Of a stretch of DNA of 64,000 nucleotides, positions 1 to 10,495 are shown piece after piece. A model generated the notes under the pieces. The model made no database searches. It was not told where the DNA came from and saw only the letters and a program-made list of their open reading frames with translations. A program made the translations under genes and the position numbers. Source of the DNA: Gavia stellata (lineage: Eukaryota > Chordata > Aves > Gaviiformes > Gaviidae); assembly GCF_030936135.1 (NCBI RefSeq), contig NC_082600.1, positions 26,853,943 to 26,917,942 on the forward strand, written 5' to 3'. Position 1 is the first letter of the stretch, and each line of letters opens with the position of its first letter.

Positions 1-1994
1 CCATGGCGTGTGCAGGTTTATGTGAGCGCAAGTGAACTGCAGCCGGACTGGCCAGCGAGCGAGGCAAGAGGTCTGCGTGCCAGCAGCTGCCGGGGGGCTG
101 CAGCCCCCCAGGGCTCTTGTGCCCGGTGCCAGCAACTGCAGAGACCATCTAAAACCAGCTACGGCAGGGAGCCACGGGCCTGTGTTTGTGTGTGTGCGCA
201 CCCATCAGGACTAGGGGTTCAGCCTGACAACTGGCTGGACCGGGGGACATGGGGCTGGAGCAGCCTCACATCTATCAGGCTATCAGCTCCAGCACCACTG
301 GCACCAAGCCCTGTCCCAGAAGTACATGACACCATCAGCTCTGCTGTCGTAGTGGCCCACAGCGCACCCAGCACAGGATGTCTGTGGGTGGGATGGCCAG
401 GAGGTGGCTGCCTGACCTTTAAGAAGTGTCCCTTGTGTTTTCCAAGCAAATCTGCATTACCAGCCCTTGCATGAGGGGGACCCAGGTGGGAGGGCATTGC
501 CACAGGTACAACCATTGCTCTTTGCGTTTGGGAGCACCATTCTGGCATGGAGCCACATGGGCTGCACCTGGCATGTGCCTGCTGCTCCTGCCCATGCCCA
601 GGAGATGCCACTGTAATGCACCAGCCTGAAAGGTGTCCAGTGGGAGCACCTGTCCCATGGCAATATTTGTATCTCTGCTAAGGAGGGGTTGGAGAGGACA
701 CATGCTATCAGAATCAGGAACATCAAATAGACCATCTCCTACAGGGACCAGGAGAGGTTTTTCAGCCCAGGGCTGCACAGAGATGGAGCCTTTTCCATTC
801 AACACTCACGGGCTGTGGCTTGTGGGGCAGAGGCCCAAACCCTCTGCTTTAACTTCGTTGGACCATAGCCTAACCAAGTCCCCTGAAAACTAAACTGAGT
901 GGCAAACCCCTTGGTCCTGACTGGAATGCAGCAAAAGGCTGTTTAGAGGATATACAGAAGACTGTGCAAAAACCTATCTGGGCACTGCCAGAGCTCAGAC
1001 AGCTCCCGCCTGAGCCTTGGCGGGAGTAGCTGAGCATTACATTTATGTAAATCCATCACTCTTCTGCTGCTGCCTTTGCTAGCTGCTTCTAGCATGCTTG
1101 GTTTCAAAGGGCACCTTATATTTCTCTTTCAAGCCAGCTGTTTTCATAGCAGCAAGTTTTACTGCAGTGTGGCCATTTGCCAGAGAAGGGCCATCACCTG
1201 CACCCGCACACTGCCAGCACTGCTGGAAGGTGCATGGCAAGTGGGTGAGAGTACCCCCACATGGAGATGAGCGCACAGGCTCTCCAGGTGAGCAAACAGC
1301 ATGAGATGCCTCTGGCTGGACCATATGATGTCCCATGGGCAGCTTTCACTGAGTACCAAAGATACCACCAAACTGATACTTGCAGGAGCCTGGAAATTCA
1401 TTACCATGTACACTCTGCAGAGAGAAATAAAGTCTCAAAGAGAGAAGCAGGCCCAGCAAGTGCTCTGCATCCTTTCAGCAGAGCTCGATGAGAGGCATCA
1501 TGTTCCTCAAAGTATAAAGATTGGCTCCTGACAGCAGCTGAAAAATGGGTTAGATCTGAGCCACTGCTGCAGGGTCTGGGCAGAAGGAAGCTCAGAGGGA
1601 CAGCTGCCCAGCTTCAAGGGCTGCACGCCAGGTGGTGGGAGCTGGGCCAGACACTGCTTTTCTCCACCAGCTTTGTTTCAGGTCCTGTCTTTACACATCC
1701 CTCTAGAGCACCTCAGCCAACAAGTCCTCCCAGGGCACCTCTTCGGTGCAGCACTGAGCTACTTCTTGCTTAACAATGGTCAGAGCTGCCTCCAAGGTTC
1801 CCAGCTTCCCCAGGGTGAATTTCCCTGGCCCATGGCTGCTAACACAGAAAACCACCAAAACCGGCTCTGGGATCAGCTCCACCATCCCACTCGGCCAGGA
1901 ATGCACCCGGCCTGCTCAGACCTGGCACATGCTGCCATGGTGCCAAGCTCTGGCCAGAGCCCACCATGGCCTGACCCAGACAGAGCACAGGAGG
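1..1994. other. JDP2 downstream flank, no gene recognised
   Basis: This stretch lies beyond the proposed JDP2 cleavage site. I see short frames only, no conserved domain, no splice-paired exons and no repeat I can name. A plus-strand AATAAA occurs near 1426 but nothing links it to a transcript. In mammals BATF follows JDP2 on the same strand; no BATF exon is visible here, so it would lie further left, outside the window. Confidence 0.6.
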
Positions 1995-2877
1995 ACAGCA
2001 TATGTAAAGGTAACATTTACTGAGAGATACAGAACTGAGTATTATGAAGGACATACATGGATGGAGAGGGTAGCAATACCACTGTGAAGGGCGGCTTTGA
2101 CCCCCTTCCCAGCACACCAGGGAAGGAGCCGGACGCTACCAGACAAGTAACACAATAGAGATAACTGTGGCATATGCATTTGTAACAAACAGACCATCAT
2201 AACATACATTTCTATGGGATCACATCTAGTGATTATATAAATCCATATAGAGATCGCTGTATAAAAACTTTGTAAAAAATACTTTAAAAAAAGTGTAAAA
2301 ATGTGCATTCAAAAGCACGGCCGACACGGACAGCTGGGCTGTAAACATTATACTGAGAGTGTGCTTGTGGGGGGCGCCTGCGCCACCGAGCCCCGACAGG
2401 CCTGCCCACCAGACGGGGCTGCATCAAGTGTTTGCGGTTCTTGGGTTCGGGTTTCCATCCGGAGCGTGCACCAGGAGTGGCAGCAGCCTCCGGGCAGGGT
2501 GCCAGCAGGCACTGCGCAGCTGCCACTCCTCCGCCTGTGGCCCCTGCTCCCCATGGGGCATTTGGTCCTCATGGGACGTGCTGCAGCATCGTGGGTCCCC
2601 GGGGCCGTAAGCAGGCTGACGGGCCGTGATGAGGTATCACAGGGAGGTTGCCCTCACCAGCGCCGCTAGCCCTGCTCCTGGGTTCAGCCTCAGAGTACAT
2701 GGTTGACAGGTTCCTGATCTTCTCTGTCCCCATATTTGTTTGGTCCATAGTTCCCAAGGAAGCCCACTGGGTCCTGGCTGTACCAGGCCTGGGTGCACAG
2801 TTCTTCATACAGTACATACATTAGAGACCCTGGAAGACCCTGCGCCACTGTCTCCTCCTCCTGGCCCAGTGCCACCT
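1995..2877 (-). other. JDP2: JDP2 3' untranslated region
   Basis: The region follows the JDP2 stop codon on the minus strand. Its distal part (about 2160-2310) is AT-rich, with A- and T-runs that contrast with the GC-richer sequence next to the stop, as is common in regulated vertebrate 3' UTRs. The end is set by a variant poly(A) signal near 2016-2021. Longer alternative 3' ends running further left cannot be excluded, because no canonical AATAAA was found on this strand in the first 2.9 kb. Confidence 0.6.
2016..2021 (-). terminator. JDP2: Candidate JDP2 poly(A) signal AGTAAA
   Basis: On the minus strand this reads AGTAAA, a known but less common poly(A) hexamer. Cleavage would fall about 15-25 bases further left. 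It is the best-placed hexamer I could find downstream of the stop; assignment is by inference only. Confidence 0.4.
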
Positions 2878-3063
2878 TCACTTCTTCTCTAGCTGCTCCA
2901 GCAGCGGGTTGGCTTCGCTCTCGGGCGTCTTGATGCTGTCTGTCCGCACGATGCAGGTGGGACGGTGCCGGTTCAGCATCAGGATCAGCTGCTGCCTCTC
3001 CTGTTTCAGCTCTTCTATCTGGGCCTTCAGCTCAGCGTTCATGAGCTCTAGACGCTCGGACTC
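2878..3063 (-). CDS. JDP2: JDP2 last coding exon: leucine zipper and C-terminus
   Basis: The exon follows an acceptor reading TTCTGCTAG and opens in phase 0 with Glu103. It encodes residues 103-163: zipper leucines 107, 114, 121 and 128, His135, the Thr148-Pro149 JNK site, and the terminal sequence ending LLEQLEKK before a TGA stop at 2880-2878. It continues into the 3' UTR. Confidence 0.96.
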   Translation of the reverse strand, partial: ESERLELMNAELKAQIEELKQERQQLILMLNRHRPTCIVRTDSIKTPESEANPLLEQLEKK

Positions 3064-6000
3064 CTAGCAGAACAGAAACACAACCACATGTGACTTTCCT
3101 CCAACGGGACAAGACACAAGGAGAAACAATTCAGCCAACAAGCCATCTCTGCTTAGTGCTGCCCCTCAGCCCCTGCAGCACAGGAGCAGCCTGAAGACCT
3201 GCCAAGGCACCACGTCCCTCCAGACAGTTCATCCCCAGCCCGGCTGCCTTGCGTTACCTAGTGCCACTGCAAGGAAATACACAGCCACCTCCTAGGACAC
3301 GTCTCTGCTGCACCACAGCAAACCCCCGGCCTGGCTGCTTTCCATGGTCTGGAAGGGTGTTTGGAAACAAACCTGCATTTAAGTTTTCACCCTCCATCTG
3401 CAAGGATCTGCCCTCGTGAAATGGCTCCTCATCCCCTGCTGTGTCATTTGCTCATGTCCCACCACTCCTTGCAGAAAAGCAGCAAGGTGCTGTAAGAGTT
3501 TTTCTGCCTTGGGGTCACAGGGGAGAATAGGGAAACCTTCCCTCTGAATGGGGAAACCTTCAGAAATTTGGGCAAGGGGCCAGCACGCTGTTGGCCCCTG
3601 TCCTGTGCCACTCTCCCACGGGTGCTCCTGTTCCAGCACTGAGGCAGGGACACTATTAGCCCTCTCTCCCCCAAGCCCAGAGCCCACCTCCAGCCCTCTC
3701 CACCCCTGGTACCATGGGCACAGGGATGCCTGTGAGCTCTGCCTGGACATGCACATGGTCACATAGTGTCCCTGCCAAGGTCCCCGCTCTGCCCTGGGAC
3801 AGATCAGGGCACCCACCCGCTGCAGGAACTCCGTCCTCTCCTTCTTCTTGTTACGACATCGCGCTGCTGCTACTTTGTTTTTTTCCCGGCGCCTTTTCCT
3901 CCTCTCCTCTTCCTCATCCAGCTGCAATGAGACGGAGAAGCCCAGGTCAGAGCCAGCAGGTGTGGGGCAGGGCAGGAGGTAGGGGTGAGCATCCGGCAAC
4001 CCCACGAGGGCTAGGAGAGGGGTGGCAGCCACCCATAATAGTGGCCACCAGTGACGTGGTCCAATCCTCACCAGGAACCAGGTGCACTGCTGCCACGGCC
4101 TCTAACTCCACTCTGTGGGGACACGGGGAGGGAGACCAGCTGGGGACCCGGCTGGCAGGGGACAGACAACTCTTTGCAGGGCTGCTCCCTCCCTGAGAGC
4201 GGGCAGAGACAAGGGGAATAAAGCCCCATTCCGCAAAGACGGGCACAGTTTGTCATACAGACATCTACGGGCACAGCTCTGTGAGCACAGTCATTCAAAG
4301 CATCACACATGCAGCCAAGGGCGAGAGGCAGAGAAACCTGAAAGACCCCCCAGCTGGGCCTGGCTGTTCCCCTTCTTCCAGTACATGGGACTGTCTGCTG
4401 CAGCTTCAGCGCTGGCCTAGTCACAGGGCCACCGCGGTAAGGTGGGGACAGGTCTCGCATCCCCTGTAAAGAAGCGGGTCACAGCAGTGCCTGCGGTGTT
4501 TGCCATGACTCAGTTGCTCTGTGCTGTCTGACTCAAACCACACAGGCCGGGCCAATAAGCCCTATGGGTTGGAAACCCATAATCAAAGTATTTAGGGATA
4601 TTTACTACAAAGCCCGTGTAAATGGCCTATCGCATACTTACATCTGAGAACCCAAACCAGCTCTTTGAAGAAAAATTGGAGTGCTGGAAAGCCCTGTGAA
4701 GTCAGCATCCAGGTTACACTTTGTAGCATGGCTAGAGAAGAAAAGGTCCCCAGTGCCTTCATCCACATTTGGCCTGGGACTCCAAAATTTGAGATGTCAG
4801 ACTGAACTGCCTCGTTCTTATCAACTGATACCTGACAGCACATATCTTTCCAAATGCAGTGGCAGCAACATTTGCTTTATGAGTACTTCCACAGCCTAAT
4901 TGCTCCTTATCTAAGGGCAGCTCCAGTCTGAGAAGGCAACTGCATCCTTCCCTTCATACCTCCCTAAGTCAGTGTGGTTGAGGGACACATCTCCCAGACA
5001 AGCCTCTCGCAGCACACACCATCTGAACAGCCTTGTTTCTCTAGCGCCTGGGCTTAGTGACCTCAAAAGGAAAGTCAGAGATTCCCAATGCCAAGGCCAC
5101 AAAGTGGTGGTGGGAGTGGGGGCCACCAGATTACCCCACATGTAGGTACACTGGTGGTGCCTGCAGGAAACAAAAGCTGCAGGTGCCATCGTCCACAGCA
5201 AACTGCACGCAGCTAACATTCACCGAGTCCAAAGACCACTAATCAAAACATCTCAATGTGATGTGCAAGGACAGGATGAAGCATTGACTTGGCAGAATGA
5301 AGGGGTACCTTAAGCAAGCTGCATGTCCAATATGCAGTATGCTTTAGAAGATGATGTCCAAGTTTTATAGCACTAATAGCTTTTGTATCTTCTCTACCTT
5401 ACTTCCCAAGCATTATACCAAAGTTGCTATTTTAGCCGGGGCTAAAATATTAAGCAAAGCCAGCACAAGCTATGCACAGACTTCCATAACGCCGGGCTGC
5501 CACCATTCCTTTGCCAAGGCAGTGCCATAGGGCATCATGCAGCACACTTGGGAGAACCAGGATGGGAACTGCACTGATGCCCCCAAGTCCAGTTAGAAAT
5601 GGCCAGCTCTCGCTACACCCACGTAACTCAGACGCGGCAGGCGTTAGCAGAAGTGACCAGGAAGGTCACTCACTTCTAACTCCACACTCTGCTGGCTTTT
5701 CCTCCTGGCAGAACCAGAATATCCCACAGAAAGGCACAAGCAGCTCTTACAAAATTTCCACACAGAGTTTAAGAGGAGGTGGACATCAGGGTAGCCACCA
5801 TTCCCCTCCGCACATTTACCAACCACTCATCTACCCCTTAGATAGCTTCTTGGCCTTTTAGTTCAAGGATTATTAGGAGGGTGCAGAGAGGGGATGGATG
5901 CTCACAGCTCCAAAGCTCAAGAAACACACTGCAAACTTTACTGCAAAGTACATCTTGGGTTGTAACAGGAACTGGAAGAACAAACAGTGACTGCACAAGC

Positions 6001-8907
6001 CTCATGGTGTCCCTGCGAACTGCCTGACACATTTCCATGCCCTGTTGCTCCATTCAGTGAGGGACAAAGAATAAGTGACCTGTTCCTGTCCCCTTCAGCT
6101 TCCCCTCCACCCCACAGTGGGCCCAGCAAAGGGCTGTGTCCTTTAGATGGGGTACAGAAGGAGGATGGCTCAGCACAGATAGCAGCAGCTTGAACTCTTG
6201 GCTCTGCTTTTTGACCACAGCTCCTCTAACTTCAAGAAAACCGGTTTCCCCGTCTCAGCTTCTGCTTGATTTCAGTTCAAAAAGGTGACATGGTCTTGGT
6301 GCTGGTGGTTAGGACTCTACTCAGAGTCACAAGGGACAGCGATGCTGTATCACCCCATAGCATGTTTCAGTAGCTGATCTCCAGGGGAGCCCTGTGGGTG
6401 GAAGGTCTGGGGTTGCCTCCTGAATTCAGTCAGCAGCATCAGGGACAGAGCTAATCATCAGCCTGAAGGGCAGGGCTCTGTCCCAGATGAAGCACCCCAG
6501 GTGGGTTTTGATGGCAGAGGAGCCCGGCAGCACCGGTCTCCAGCTGCCCCAAGAGGAGGGCAGCCTGCCCAGTGGGGCTGTCCACCACCCTGCGGGAAGC
6601 CAGTGCCCAGCACCCACTGGCTGGTTTTTGCGCGCAGTCCCAGGAGATGCTGGTCCCCCCAGCACAGCAGAGAAACCTGCCTGTGCCACAGCTCACGGGG
6701 AGCAGCCTGCCCTCCCAGGCGCCGCGCAGAGCATGGCATGCTGCTACCTAGTGTCCCCAGGCTCAGCTCCCTGGGAGAGGAAAGCAGCTGCAGGCTGCAT
6801 TGCAAAATTATGTGTGGGCAGCTTCTTGGCTACTCATGGGATAAGCAGCTACTGCTTCAGCTCCCCCAGACTTTTGCTGCAAAGCCTGTGCCAGGGGCAG
6901 CTCCATTTGCTGTCTTCAACTCCTCGGCTTCACAGGCCATGCAGGGGAGGAACCGTCTGCAGGGAAGGCAGCCATGCGGGGGCTGCCGGTGGATTTCCTC
7001 TTATCTTTCCTCCACATGGTGTCTCAACAACTGGCTTGGAGGACACTCGGCAATTCCAGTATCTGCTGTGAGGCAGAGCTTCCCCTGTCCCTGTTACGCA
7101 GAGGCCAGTGAGACCACATTCCCATGCCCGCTGAGCAAAAACAGCTGTTACCAGGCCAGCTCAGAGGTGCCTGAGACACCCCAGGAAAGGAGTTGTGCCC
7201 AGGAAGACAGCACAGCTACAGACTCCCTCTTTCTTCCCCAATCCATGAAGTGAGGTGGGCATTGCACCCTGTTCACTGCATGATACCCAGGCCAAGAGCT
7301 TGGGCAGCATTTGGCTTCAGCTGCCAACCCACGACTGCTTTGCCCATAGAGGGACCAAAGCCATTAGCACCTCCCAGGCCCTTCTGACAGCCTCCCACAG
7401 CATCCTAGCCTCAGCTCCTGCCATTGCGGAGCTGCCCAGTCCTTCCCTAGGTGATCTCCATGGGACGCTGCGCGAGCTGATCGGACACCCCTTTGAGCTC
7501 AGAGCTCCTGTGCAAAGTGATCAGATGGCCTCTATCGTACCAGTTCTCTCCACGGGAGTCCACCTCAAGGGGCTCCGGGGAAGGAACAGGCACCCTCCCC
7601 GCAGGTGGGCCTGGCTTCTGCTGAGCTTTTGCCATTAGAGTTGGGCCAAACCAAGTGTCAGCGTCATTTGGAGAGCGGGCTGCTCCCTGGAACTGATGTT
7701 TTACCCCCTTCAGCTCACAGCTCATCACGGGCAGCTTTTCACATCATCTAGCACCTCCTCGCTGACGTCTCCAGAGAATGCACGTCACCCCATCCTCACA
7801 CAGCATCATCTAAGGTATCCTCACACAGGAGCAAATGCACTGTCCAGAAGGGTTGTTTATTGGACCTTCTGACAGCAGCCACCGCCCTCACCAATGTGAG
7901 GTCTCTGAATTGATGGGTTCCCAGCTCCATCTGCAGGCAGTGGGAGGTGCAAACACTCACCACCAGTACTGCAAGTGTCAAGGAGTCAAAGACTGGACAA
8001 CCAACACATAAGACGACCACACAAGGAAAACACTGTGCAAGTGTCTCCCAAGTCCCTGCAGTCCGGTTCTGACATGCCAGCCTGCAGTACCGAGCAGAAG
8101 CTGCCCACCTTCCCCACCCCAGGAACCCCAAGGTGAAGCCAGGGCCCCCCCGAGCAGTGAGGCAGGGGCAGCCCCAGCCAGCAGCACCTGCGGCACAAGC
8201 TGAGTCACCACTGCCGCTCAGCACCACTCACCCACATGCCTCATCCCCGCGGGAAAGGCAATGCCAATGCCAGCAGCACCAAGGGCTCGCTGGCACCGGA
8301 GACAGGATGAAAGCATCGCACAAGCCCTCTGATGGGCTGCGTGGCTTCTCCTTTGGGTATGTACCCCAACCTAGGGACATGTTGGATGCACCAGACCCCG
8401 TTCCACAGGCAGGGTTTGAGTTCAGCTGGCTGCCAACAGCTGCGTAGGATCGGTCAGGTCTGGGACACTGAGGCCACCGCTCCCAGCCCATGCCACAGGG
8501 ACAGAAATTCAGGCACAGGGAAGAGGCAGCCAGTGGAGCAGCTGCCAACACGTGTGCACATCACAAAACAGGCAGCATGACATGCTTAGAAAACACATTG
8601 CTGGCCACGCTGGCAGGAAACCCAAGCACAGGCAGGAGAGAAACCCAGGCAGGTGCAGGAAACAGCCCTGCAGGGCTATCTGCAGGCAGCAGCCCCCGAG
8701 ACTCACCTCACTTTTCACGGGTTGGGGTCTCTTCCCAAGCTTCACCTCCAGGAAGTGGAGTGGTGAGATCATGGCCCCGATGTTGCGGATGTCAGCGTAC
8801 TTTAGCTCCTCGGCGGTCAGGGCTGTGCCAGGCAGTCCCGTCAAGGGGCCAAGCCCAGGCAGCGCGCCGGCCGTCAGGGACGGGTCGGGGATCTGCCCTG
8901 GCATCAT
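2878..8907 (-). CDS. JDP2: Jun dimerization protein 2 (JDP2), three coding exons, complete
   Basis: JDP2 is a nuclear bZIP repressor of the AP-1 family. It pairs with JUN, ATF2 and C/EBP-type partners on TRE and CRE sites and lacks an activation domain. Joining 8907-8707, 3921-3817 and 3063-2878 gives 163 codons plus stop, the usual JDP2 length. All junctions have GT/AG ends and are phase 0. Residues 1-67 are the family-typical N-terminus (MMPGQIPDPS to PVKSE). Residues 74-96 are the basic region with the N82-A85-A86-C89-R90 DNA-contact signature. The zipper has L100, L107, L114, L121, L128 and H135. Thr148-Pro149, the known JNK target, is present. The N-terminus separates it from ATF3, which shares the bZIP. 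Two adjacent ATG codons (8907 and 8904) could start translation; the first gives the standard length. No frameshift or missing key residue is seen. Confidence 0.97.
3064..3816 (-). other. JDP2: JDP2 intron between basic-region and zipper exons
   Basis: A short intron with a GTGGGT donor after Arg102 and a TAG acceptor before Glu103. It splits the bZIP domain exactly between the basic region and the zipper, the arrangement seen in FOS/ATF3/JDP2 relatives. Read-through from the upstream exon would add unrelated residues; nothing suggests this is used. Confidence 0.93.
3817..3921 (-). CDS. JDP2: JDP2 middle coding exon: basic DNA-binding region
   Basis: 105 bases, 35 codons, residues 68-102. 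It begins after a TTGCAG acceptor with Leu-Asp and a run of Glu, continues through the Arg/Lys-rich basic region with the AAARCR core, and ends at Arg102 with a GTGGGT donor. Phase 0 at both ends, so skipping it would keep the frame but remove DNA binding. Confidence 0.97.
4506..4535. promoter_or_regulatory. Pair of consensus AP-1 (TRE) sites in JDP2 intron
   Basis: Two copies of TGACTCA lie at 4506-4512 and 4529-4535, starts 23 bases apart. TGACTCA is the TRE bound by FOS/JUN and by JDP2 itself. Two exact 7-mers this close are unlikely by chance in a random stretch, though function is inferred. Confidence 0.5.
4563..4581. repeat. Perfect 8-bp inverted repeat with 3-base loop
   Basis: TATGGGTT, loop GGA, then AACCCATA. 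It sits about 30 bases from the AP-1 pair. No known role; it could be a binding palindrome or an RNA hairpin in the pre-mRNA. Confidence 0.6.
8201..8207. promoter_or_regulatory. Consensus AP-1 site in JDP2 intron
   Basis: TGAGTCA preceded by GC, about 500 bases downstream (in transcription order) of the first coding exon. Exact TRE core; occupancy is unknown. Confidence 0.35.
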
Positions 8908-8930
8908 AGCAGAGGAAACAGCTTCGTAGG
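8707..8930 (-). CDS. JDP2: JDP2 first coding exon (start codon and N-terminus)
   Basis: The acceptor CTTCCTCCAG ends at 8931, so the exon starts at 8930 with 23 bases of 5' UTR before the ATG-ATG pair at 8907-8902. It encodes residues 1-67 and ends with a strong GTGAGT donor after Glu67. The 23 upstream bases are open in frame with the ATG (seven codons), so a coding exon spliced in front could in principle lengthen the protein. Confidence 0.95.
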
Positions 8931-10404
8931 CTGGAGGAAGAGCGAGACATGGCCCATTACAACCCAGCTACAGGGCCTCACAACATGACACAAGCCAAGT
9001 TTTTTCTACAGTCCCATCACCTAATGGAGTGTGAACCAGGGAAAGCAGCTGCTCTTCCCCAGGGATGGCAAAGGCGAGGACTAAGCAGAGCCTGGGTGAT
9101 AGAAACCAAAATATATGAATCCTGCTAGGAAGGATATGCTGGCTGCAATGACAGTGATGTGGTCCCACGGACTACTACTTTTGGTACACCTTTCTCTGGA
9201 GTGCAGAAGATCAAGGTTTGCTCTTAAATGAGTTTTGATTAATATGTAGGTTATTAGGACAGGAAGAAAATGGCACAAAGAGGACCATAATATGCCTTAG
9301 GCTGGCTTTCTTCTGGGCAGGCGCAGCCCACTGGTCAGGGCTGGGACACAACACAGGGGGACCAGCAATAAAACCGCAAGAGAAAAACCTGCCACTGAAC
9401 AAACATCTCCCAGCACAGACATGAGGAAGTGAAGGTTGGAAGGGAGGGCAAATGGAGCAAGGTGCAAAAGGCTTCTTCTATCAGGAAAGAAAAAAAAATT
9501 GCAGCACAAGTGAGAATAGGATCGGGACAAGCTTTAGCAAGTCACTTATAGGCAGAAGAAAGGGAGTTACCAGGAAACGTGAAGAACAAGCGGCTAAGGG
9601 ATAAAGAAATAAAATTACACCTAAAATGGGAAGCCCATAGAGCTGGAGCTGTTTTATCAGCCAAAAATCAAAGGGAGCAGGTGGTTGTTGGCTACAGTGC
9701 AAGTACATCCCTGCTTGTATAACTGGCCTGGGACATTCACAAGTGACCCAGTTACAACATGCAGAGTCAACTTCTGTCCACACAGCAACCATTTCCCCCC
9801 CCCCTCAACTCAATCACATGTCCCAATGCTCTGCACTGCTCTCCTTGCTCTGCCCAGCCAGACTGGTCCCAGTCCACTCTGGGAGCCTCCAGACATCCAC
9901 CCCATCCTGCCCCTGTGCCAGAAGGCACCCATGCAGCAGGGAGTGGGACCAGCGATCTCAGGAGAGAGAAACAGGCTAATGGAGTGGACCCAAAATCTCA
10001 CTAAGCAGCTTCCCACAACCACTAAAGCCAGTCACAAGGCAGGATTCAATGAGCAGTTGGGCAAACTCATGGAAGAGGGGTCCATGAAAGACCATCAGTC
10101 ACACCAGTTTGCAAAACCCCCTGAAAGCTCTGGCACCACAACTGCCAGACCGAGGAGGTGCATTAAGCAAGGGGTAACATACACTTGCCCTGCTCTTTCC
10201 AAAGCGTCCACTCTCAGCTGCTGAGAGACCAGGTAACAAGCGGTGCAGACTTTTGGTCCAGGCAGTACAGCTGTGCTAAGCGGAGGCACACACACATTGT
10301 CAAGCCAGCTGCCACAGTTGCTCAGCACTTCCCATCCTGGGGTGACAAATCTATGTCAGTACCAGGCTGAAAACTTGAGTAAAGCTGCATGTGAGATAGG
10401 ATTG

Positions 10405-10495
10405 TTGGATCATGGAGTCACTGAACAGTTGAGGTGAGGAGGGACCTCTGGAGATAACCCCCCTGCTCAAGCAGGGTCAGTGGGAGCCAGTTGAA
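10405..10495 (-). mobile_element. CR1 LINE 3'-terminal fragment
   Basis: On the minus strand the segment resembles the CR1 3' end, with the typical words for 'CTGCTTGAGCAGGG' and 'CTCCAGAGGTCCC', followed by a degraded tail. Only about 90 bases are recognisable, and no coding part remains. CR1 elements insert as 5'-truncated copies, which fits. Confidence 0.75.

Larger units (their letters stand above)
3922..8706 (-). other. JDP2: JDP2 intron between N-terminal and basic-region exons
   Basis: About 4.8 kb with a GTGAGT donor and a TTGCAG acceptor. Open frames here, such as those around 6490-7250, have no recognisable domains and I treat them as chance. It holds consensus AP-1 sites and a small hairpin, listed separately. 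No repeat family was recognised. Confidence 0.9.

Noticed and set aside
6487-7253. Overlapping open frames of 194 and 250 codons in the JDP2 intron
   Set aside because: Two frames overlap on one strand opposite to JDP2, without domains; typical chance frames in GC-rich intron.
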